In this document: piece after piece, positions 7,246 through 12,753 of the stretch | Layout: every line of letters starts with the position of its first letter | Numbering within the stretch: position 1 is the stretch's first letter | Source of the DNA: Hyphomicrobiales bacterium | GTDB lineage: Bacteria; Pseudomonadota; Alphaproteobacteria; Rhizobiales; Rhizobiaceae | DNA length: 12,753 bases | Assembly (NCBI GenBank): GCA_011087745.1 | Contig: JAALLB010000022.1 | Coordinates: 1 to 12,753 of the forward strand | Direction of reading: 5' to 3' | The notes under the pieces: generated by a model | What the model saw: only the letters and a program-made list of their open reading frames with translations | Told to the model about the DNA's origin: nothing | The model's database searches: none | Translations under genes and position numbers: made by a program

Positions 7246-8223
7246 ATGTCTGAATATGTTCCAACCTATGAAGATGTTTTGTCTGCCGCCCAAACACTCC
7301 AAGGCGAAGCAGTTCGCACGCCGTTGATCCGTTGTGATGCGTTGGATGCTGCTACGGGATGTAAGGTTTTTGTGAAACCGGAAAATTTACAAAGAACTGG
7401 ATCTTTTAAGTTTCGTGGTGCTTTTAATGCCATTAGTAAGTTGACCGATCAAGATCGGGACAAAGGTGTGTTGGCGAGCTCTTCAGGCAACCATGCGCAG
7501 GGAGTGGGAGAGGCGTCGCGCTTGTTTGGTTGCACTTCCACCATTGTTATGCCAGCGGATGCGCCTACGATGAAAGTCAAGCGTACCAAAGCATTGGGCG
7601 CCAAAGTTGTTCACTTTGACCGAGCGTCAGAAGATCGTGATGTTGTGCTTGAGGGGATTGAGCAAGAAACCGGCGGTGTTGTGATACACCCTTTTAACAA
7701 TGCAATGGTTATTGCAGGCTAGGGTACCGTTGGTTTGGAAATAGCAGAAGATATGAAAGCTGCCGAATTACAATTGGACCGAATGGTTGCATGTACAGGT
7801 GGTGGTGGATTGACCTCAGGTATCGCTTTGTCCATCAAACACCATTTTCCAGAAGCCAAAATCCATTCTGTCGAGCCTGTCGGCTTTGATGATTACAAGC
7901 GTTCACTTGATAGTGGAAAATTGGAATGCAATGCAACGACCGCGGGATCAATATGCGATGCCATAATAGCTCCAATGCCGGGTGCAATTGGTTTTGAGAT
8001 TAACAAAAACCTTCTACATTCTGGCTTGGTAGTAACGGATGAAGAGGCTTTGGCCGCAATCAAGTTTGCTTATGAAGAATTGAAGCTTGTGGTGGAGCCA
8101 GGCGGAGCAGTTGCGCTAGCAGCTGTTTTAAAGCATGGCAAGGAATGGGCGGGTGAAACCATCGCAATTGTTTTGTCTGGTGGTAATATTGACCCGGATC
8201 TGTTTGTCCGGGCCATATCCTGA
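7246..8223 (+). pseudogene. Threonine/serine dehydratase interrupted by an amber codon
   Basis: This is a PLP fold-type II enzyme that deaminates threonine or serine to 2-oxobutyrate or pyruvate plus ammonia. The whole frame spans 326 codons including the final TGA. That is the size of the short catabolic/biodegradative class without a C-terminal ACT domain. Visible are the PLP lysine Lys55 in GSFKFRGAF, the SSGNHAQG substrate loop (79-86), the phosphate-binding loop TGGGG (184-188) and the terminal SGGNIDPDLF. Codon 159 is TAG (7720-7722) within IAG-stop-GTVGLEI, where the family has IAGQGT: a single CAG-to-TAG change. The halves (158 residues, then about 166 codons) are in the same frame and both remain well conserved. 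A truncated product would lack the phosphate-binding loop and be inactive. The lesion is therefore recent, a sequencing error, or suppressed. ATG 7246 has AGAAAGAG upstream. Confidence 0.85.
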
Positions 8224-8232
8224 AAGAACTAT

Positions 8233-11200
8233 CTAAACCTGGCTTCCCAAGCGGCCTGATGCGTGCGCGAGCATTGTATATACTTTGCCCGTATCAGAAG
8301 TCAGATAACTTTGGGTCAAGGCTTGATTTTGACCGTTTGATGTTTCTTTTCCAAGTAATTGTTCAAAATCATTTATGTAACGATCAACGGCGGTTCTGAA
8401 GTCACCATTTCTTGAGTACTTGCTTTGAATTTCATCAAAGGTCTGTTGGCCCTGAAGCGTGTACAATCTGCGAGTGAAAACACTTGTTTCACCGCGTTGG
8501 TAACGGTCCCAAAGCTCAACTGATGTTTCATGATCAATTGCGTTTGCGATATCAACGGAAAGTGAATTTAAAGATTCAACTACCTGGTTTGGAGAGCGAT
8601 TGTCAGGAGTATTAACGGCAGGAGCACGTTCTTCTTCTGATGCACGCCTCAATAAATCACTTACCCAGCCAGAGCTTTTTGCTGCGGGTTGTTTTACTGG
8701 TTCTGGAGTTGCCGCTGGACGGGTACCCCTTAAGGCCATGTCTAGTCCTGGAGAAGGCTGTGCTGGTGCACTAGGAGCAGGTTGTTGTTGAACCGGCGGA
8801 TAAGGGCGTGGCTGCTGCTGTATAGCCGGTTGTTGCATTGCTTGTGCTGTGTTTGCTGCAGATGCATCCAGTACTTTTCCAGACTTTTCTACAATAGCAG
8901 ACAAATCGCGCAATGCAGCAATTTGGTCCGTCACTACACGGCGCATTGCTGAAGCACTTTTTTCTGTTTCATCAGGTAGTTCGAGAATGCCTTTACGCAT
9001 TTGTGCTCGTGTATATTCAAGCTCTGTACGCATTGTTGTAGCTGCAGAACGCATCGCATTCACTGCATCGTCAAATCTTGAAGTTGCATCTTCAATTGCT
9101 TTTGAAATTTCCATGGAAATTTCACTGCCGACAGTTCTGGATTTGCTGCTTGCATCTTCAACAATTGTAGAAATTGTGGTGTGGAAAGACGACATGTTGT
9201 TATTGATTTGGTCACTTTGCGTTACAAGACCAACTGCAAGTTGCTGAAGAGCATCTTGCTTACTTTCCAGTGTTGTCTCAAGATTTGATTGTGCTGCGTC
9301 AATATTTTTTGTTGCATCTTGCAAGACAACGCTTTGAGCTTCAAATCTTTGAGCAATGCCGCCAATTCCAATTAACATGTCATTGGATACATTTTGCATT
9401 TTATCATTCAGGTCAGATGCAATTTCCTCAGATTGTGAAACATTATACTTCGTCGTTTCAACTGCATTAGAGAAATTTTCAATCTGGCTCGAAAGTGCAT
9501 TTTGCATGAGGTTCAGGTTGTTTGAAGCATCACCAATAAGTGTTTCAAGTAAACCGCTTGATGAGCCAATGTTTGCAAACAGGCTGTTTGCCTCTTCGCC
9601 AATCATCTTGGAAAGGCTGCTGAGCTTTTCACTTGTTTCGTTGCCAGCTTTAACAATTGAACTGATGATTGGTTTTGTTTCCGTATCAATAAGACCTGAA
9701 AGCTGTGTTGTCCGAGCGGCAAGAAGATCGTTCAGTTCGTTTGTTTTCGCTTCCAGATTACGCTGAGTTTCAACAAGTGAGCTGCCCAGCTTATCGTTGA
9801 TATTATCTGCGCATTCTGTAAGTAGCTCAGAAATTTTTTCTGCTTTTCCATCAATTTCTGAACCAACTTCTTCAAGAGATTTAGAAATGGCACCCAGTAA
9901 ACCCTCTTTTCCTTTTGCAAGATTTTCTTCAAGGATCATGTTGCCGGCAGCAAACTGGTTTTCGATTGTATTTGAGTTTTCAGAAAGGCGGCTGTCCAAC
10001 GCCCTAACGCTTGACTCCATTCTTTCAGCAGCAGCCATGGATTTTTCTTCCAGTGCCGTTGAAATCTGATGGGCACCTTGGCTTAATTTTGAAGAAAGGT
10101 TGTTCGAGCGTTCTTCAATGGCTTTGCTAAAGTTTTCTGTAGTCCCGTCAACTATGCTTGAAAAACCAACTGTCTGCGCGTTGATAGCAACTACAAATTC
10201 TGACTGCTTTGTTTCCAAGCTGCTTGCAAATTCTTCTTTGTTCGTATTGATCGCACTATTCAACTCATCGGTTGTCGAACCAATTTTTTGCGTCAATTCA
10301 TCAGAAGTAGCATCAAGGGCATCTGTAAGTGTTTTTGTGGTGGTGCCGAGTTTTGCTGTTAATTGAGTGGCAGCTTTATCTATAGAGCCGGTCAGATTGG
10401 CAGATGTTGCTTCAAGAGCTTCGTTGATTTCAGCAGATTTTTCTGTTGCTGCTTGTAAGTTCTCTTCAGCTGCCTTTGAAAAGTTAATAGTGCTTGATCT
10501 AACAGCTTCTTCAACCTGCTGTGTCTTGCTGGTAATAACTTCTTCGACGGTTTTTGTGTTGTCTTGTAAGGTATTAACCTGGTCTTGCAGTTTTACAACT
10601 GTGCCATCAACCTGATCGGTAAGTACTTGGCCAAATCCTGAAAGCCTGTCACCGATAGTCTGTCCAATTGTCTCCGTGCGTTCCTGTAAAACTTTCCCAA
10701 GCGCTTCAGTGCGCATTCCCAATGCGCTAACAAGATTATTGCCACCAGTGGTTAGCGTTTCATCAATAGATGCCAGTTTGTTTTCGAGCGAAGACTGAAT
10801 TGTATTTCCAGCATCAGAAACTTGCCCTGAAAATTCGCTCGCACGGATGGATAGATTATCGCCAATTTGCTGAATAATCTGATCGCCTTTTTTCTCGAAA
10901 TCTTCTGCAGTAGTTTCCAATTTATCGATTGCAGAATTGCCCACTTGTGAAATTGATTGAGTAATTTCACTGCTCTGAGCAGCCAGATCTTCGTTGAGTG
11001 CTATCCGTTTTTCTTCAAACTCTTGGATTATCGAAATGTTACGGGACGCTACATCAGCAGCGCTCGCATCCATTATGTCTTTTATAGAAGCACTGGTATT
11101 TTCAACCATGCTAGTGAACTCAACAGACTGTTCGCTCATCTCACTACGGAACGCGCTGCGACCTTCTTCAATTCTTTGAATGGTGTTGTTGCTTTGCTCA

Positions 11201-12513
11201 GCAATTTCAGCAGTTGTTGACTTGAGCAGGCTGTTAACAGATTTGCCAGTTGCATCCATGATAGACGCAAGTTCTTCAGTTTTTTCACCGAAGCTTGCCT
11301 CGAACTGCTGCTTGTTTGCCTCAAGTTTTTCATCAATCAGAGACGTTGCCTGTTGTAGGCCAGCTGTTCTTGTTTCCAGTAAGCGTGCAACAGCTTTCCC
11401 ATTTGTCGTGATGGTATTTGCCATTGATTCTGTAGTCTGGCTAACATTTAATTCCAAATCGTCTTTTACAGCGACAATTTTGGCAGTTAAAGATTCACCA
11501 GTGTTTGACAACAAATTCATGAGGCCTTCGCTTGTGTCTGAAAGCTTGCTGGTGATTGTTTCACCGCGCATTTCCAGAGTGTCACTCATGGTCATGGTTG
11601 CATTTCGCAGAGTTTCTTCAATTTTATTGCTCACAACTTCGATATCAGATGTAAGATTTGAATGGGTGCTTGAAATGGCAGTTTTCAATGTGTCAGCGTG
11701 TTGGATCATGACTTCCCGCTCGCTGCCGATTTCGTCTACCAACCTGCGGAGACGCACTTCTGAGTCATCATAAGAGCGTTCCAGGTTCATTACTTCTTTT
11801 TGAACCATGAATTCAAGTTCGCCTGCGCGTGCAATTGCTCGCTCGACACCGTCACCTATCGCAGTTACCTCGCGACGAACAGCGCGTCCTACAGTTGCTA
11901 CTGAATCGCTAGCTGCACTTTCTGGCTGAAGCAATTGAATGGCAGCCTCTGTCATGGAATTTGCAGCATGGCGCATCTCTTGCGAGCGTCGTACAAGCAC
12001 TGCAAAAGCCCAAAGTGGTAACAGTGGCAAAATTGTAACCGCTGCGAATGTCATTAGTTCTGGAGAACTAAAGAATGAAGCTGGCTGAAAGTTCTCCCCA
12101 ATATTTGGCAAGATATTTTGGTAGCCGTAATAGGCACACAATCCCAGCCACACCAAGGTGAGGATGGAAGTCAGTAGAAATACACGGCTCGATGGTTTTT
12201 GTTGAATTGAGTACAGAAGATTTGCAAGTTCTGGATTGATTTCATCATTTGCAGCTACTGGCGGAGAGGCAGGTGGCAAAGCATCAATGTCCGAAAGCGT
12301 ACTTAAGCTCTCGGGCGGAAAGTTTTCTTCAATTGGCTCCGTTTCCACAGCTTCGTTTTCTACGGTGCTCCGAATTTCGGACGCGGCGTCCTCAATTTTC
12401 GCTTCAATCGCATTGAGATCGTCTGTGTCCTCTGTAAAATCTACAGAAAGAGCTTTTTCAACCGCACTTAGTGCTGTTTCACCGGTAATGTCTTGTTTGG
12501 CTTTACTAGCCAT
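8233..12513 (-). CDS. Giant two-span membrane coiled-coil protein, GPR/RgsE-like
   Basis: This is a 1426-residue protein. Residues 1-105 are acidic and disordered. Two membrane segments follow (about 111-131 and 153-174). From about 185 to 1220 it is nearly continuous amphipathic helix, rich in Ser, Thr, Glu, Asn and Ala with very few prolines, built of degenerate repeats of the type TxxLxxxLxxxxxELxxxI. A Pro/Gln-rich linker (about 1224-1254) leads to a compact C-terminal domain (about 1280-1426) containing ELWDRYQRGE, FTRRLYTLQGQQ and a closing TSDTGKVYTMLAHASGRL. The plan of N-terminal spans plus an apolipoprotein-like helical repeat matches GPR of Agrobacterium (about 2100 residues), which forms a ring at the growth pole, and its Sinorhizobium homologue RgsE. 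This copy would be about a third shorter. Membrane and coiled-coil nature is seen; the polar-growth role is inference. ATG 12513 has AAGG and GGGA upstream. The gene converges on the dehydratase with a 9-bp gap. Confidence 0.85.
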   Translation of the reverse strand: MASKAKQDITGETALSAVEKALSVDFTEDTDDLNAIEAKIEDAASEIRSTVENEAVETEPIEENFPPESLSTLSDIDALPPASPPVAANDEINPELANLLYSIQQKPSSRVFLLTSILTLVWLGLCAYYGYQNILPNIGENFQPASFFSSPELMTFAAVTILPLLPLWAFAVLVRRSQEMRHAANSMTEAAIQLLQPESAASDSVATVGRAVRREVTAIGDGVERAIARAGELEFMVQKEVMNLERSYDDSEVRLRRLVDEIGSEREVMIQHADTLKTAISSTHSNLTSDIEVVSNKIEETLRNATMTMSDTLEMRGETITSKLSDTSEGLMNLLSNTGESLTAKIVAVKDDLELNVSQTTESMANTITTNGKAVARLLETRTAGLQQATSLIDEKLEANKQQFEASFGEKTEELASIMDATGKSVNSLLKSTTAEIAEQSNNTIQRIEEGRSAFRSEMSEQSVEFTSMVENTSASIKDIMDASAADVASRNISIIQEFEEKRIALNEDLAAQSSEITQSISQVGNSAIDKLETTAEDFEKKGDQIIQQIGDNLSIRASEFSGQVSDAGNTIQSSLENKLASIDETLTTGGNNLVSALGMRTEALGKVLQERTETIGQTIGDRLSGFGQVLTDQVDGTVVKLQDQVNTLQDNTKTVEEVITSKTQQVEEAVRSSTINFSKAAEENLQAATEKSAEINEALEATSANLTGSIDKAATQLTAKLGTTTKTLTDALDATSDELTQKIGSTTDELNSAINTNKEEFASSLETKQSEFVVAINAQTVGFSSIVDGTTENFSKAIEERSNNLSSKLSQGAHQISTALEEKSMAAAERMESSVRALDSRLSENSNTIENQFAAGNMILEENLAKGKEGLLGAISKSLEEVGSEIDGKAEKISELLTECADNINDKLGSSLVETQRNLEAKTNELNDLLAARTTQLSGLIDTETKPIISSIVKAGNETSEKLSSLSKMIGEEANSLFANIGSSSGLLETLIGDASNNLNLMQNALSSQIENFSNAVETTKYNVSQSEEIASDLNDKMQNVSNDMLIGIGGIAQRFEAQSVVLQDATKNIDAAQSNLETTLESKQDALQQLAVGLVTQSDQINNNMSSFHTTISTIVEDASSKSRTVGSEISMEISKAIEDATSRFDDAVNAMRSAATTMRTELEYTRAQMRKGILELPDETEKSASAMRRVVTDQIAALRDLSAIVEKSGKVLDASAANTAQAMQQPAIQQQPRPYPPVQQQPAPSAPAQPSPGLDMALRGTRPAATPEPVKQPAAKSSGWVSDLLRRASEEERAPAVNTPDNRSPNQVVESLNSLSVDIANAIDHETSVELWDRYQRGETSVFTRRLYTLQGQQTFDEIQSKYSRNGDFRTAVDRYINDFEQLLGKETSNGQNQALTQSYLTSDTGKVYTMLAHASGRLGSQV

Positions 12514-12586
12514 GTTCCCACGCCTTATGCTTACTAAATTCTACTAATATTGTAACTGCACCCGTCAATCTTGTATTTTCGCACAA

Positions 12587-12592
12587 ATTATA
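12587..12592 (-). promoter_or_regulatory. Candidate -10 box of the coiled-coil protein gene
   Basis: On the minus strand a perfect TATAAT lies about 70-80 nt upstream of the ATG at 12513, inside an AT-rich leader. No matching -35 box at 17-bp spacing is evident (TTGGAA occurs at a short 14-bp spacing), so this is only a candidate sigma-70-type promoter. Confidence 0.3.
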
Positions 12593-12651
12593 TTGCACCA
12601 CAACAATTCCAACGCGTAATTCCCTAAAAAATTAAAATAAGGTTAACAAAA

Positions 12652-12669
12652 CTAAGTAAACTCACTTAG
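12652..12669 (-). terminator. Weak hairpin plus T-run downstream of the right-end coding tail
   Basis: CTAAGT and ACTTAG form a 6-bp stem with a 6-nt loop. On the minus strand the stem is followed directly by TTTTGTT, a short U-tract. It begins a few bases after the TAG (12673-12675) that closes the minus-strand coding tail at the window end, so it could be a weak intrinsic terminator for that gene. The stem is AT-rich and short. An adjacent second dyad, TACTA-GG-TAGTA (12671-12682), suggests an operator as an alternative. Confidence 0.3.
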
Positions 12670-12672
12670 GTA

Positions 12673-12753
12673 CTAGGTAGTATACGAAATTCTGGCCGTT
12701 TTGCTATACTCCGAGTCCTTGAAAATCTGATTATTTGGGGTTGACGTTTCAGG
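12673..12753 (-). CDS. Partial C-terminal tail, second version
   Basis: Read on the minus strand from the window edge, the inverted repeat is open in the same frame as at the left end (PETSTPNNQIFKDSEY). It then diverges to SKTARISYTT and stops at TAG (12673-12675). This could be a duplicated gene whose C-terminus was replaced, a truncated copy, or a false join. It is too short to identify. It would end 160 bp upstream of the coiled-coil gene, on the same strand. Confidence 0.3.
   Translation of the reverse strand, partial: PETSTPNNQIFKDSEYSKTARISYTT
12705..12753 (-). repeat. Right copy of 49-bp terminal inverted repeat
   Basis: This is the exact reverse complement of bases 3-51. It runs to the final base of the window and ends inwardly at TATA, where similarity to the left copy stops at once. 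Confidence 0.9.

Noticed and set aside
3648..7722. Stop-codon reassignment of TAG/TAA to Gln
   Set aside because: The SDR ends at TAG, and the MFS transporter and malic enzyme end at TAA, all at natural C-termini, so these codons terminate here. Kept only as a minor alternative in a finding.
8193..8212. CCCGGA/TCCGGG hairpin near the end of the dehydratase as terminator
   Set aside because: It lies inside the coding sequence and has no following T-run.
11180..11773. Several long plus-strand open frames (up to 197 codons) antisense to the coiled-coil gene
   Set aside because: Their Ser/Val/Ala-rich composition is what the complement of a Ser/Thr/Glu/Asn-rich repeat gene gives. They have no start-site support and no domains.

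Overview
The window looks like part of a Hyphomicrobiales (Rhizobiales)-type alphaproteobacterial chromosome of moderate to low GC, roughly mid-40s percent by eye. Support comes from a DUF2865 secreted protein (an alphaproteobacterial family), a 769-residue hybrid malic enzyme of the kind common in rhizobia, and a huge two-membrane-span coiled-coil protein. The last resembles the Rhizobiales polar-growth proteins GPR (Agrobacterium) and RgsE (Sinorhizobium). No phage, IS transposase, CRISPR array, tRNA or rRNA was seen.

Layout, left to right. A 33-codon C-terminal coding tail (3-104, +) leads into an MFS transporter (148-1371, +) and a glutamyl-tRNA synthetase (1394-2752, +), which may form one transcription unit. 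Facing them is a broken DUF2865 gene (2775-3880, -), disrupted by a one-base frameshift and an in-frame TAA. Upstream of it on the same strand are the malic enzyme gene (3983-6292, -) and an atypical SDR oxidoreductase (6340-7119, -). A 126-bp divergent promoter region separates the SDR from a PLP-dependent threonine/serine dehydratase (7246-8223, +). The dehydratase is interrupted by a single amber codon exactly where the family has Gln. Tail to tail with it is the 1426-codon coiled-coil membrane protein gene (8233-12513, -), preceded by an AT-rich promoter region of about 190 bp.

Metabolically, the dehydratase (Thr/Ser to 2-oxo acids plus ammonia) and the malic enzyme (malate to pyruvate plus CO2 and NAD(P)H) both feed the pyruvate/2-oxo-acid pool. 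Nothing in the sequence shows that they are co-regulated. The coiled-coil protein, if it is a GPR/RgsE relative, would act in envelope growth at the cell pole.

Three points most deserve a second look. First, a 49-bp perfect inverted repeat occupies both ends of the window and is open in frame on both copies. It could be a real duplicated gene end or an assembly/amplification artefact. Second, two otherwise well-conserved genes carry point lesions, and both stop codons are one C-to-T change from Gln codons. Third, the giant coiled-coil protein is a candidate polar-growth scaffold, shorter than the studied homologue. I did not find a convincing new multi-gene system here.
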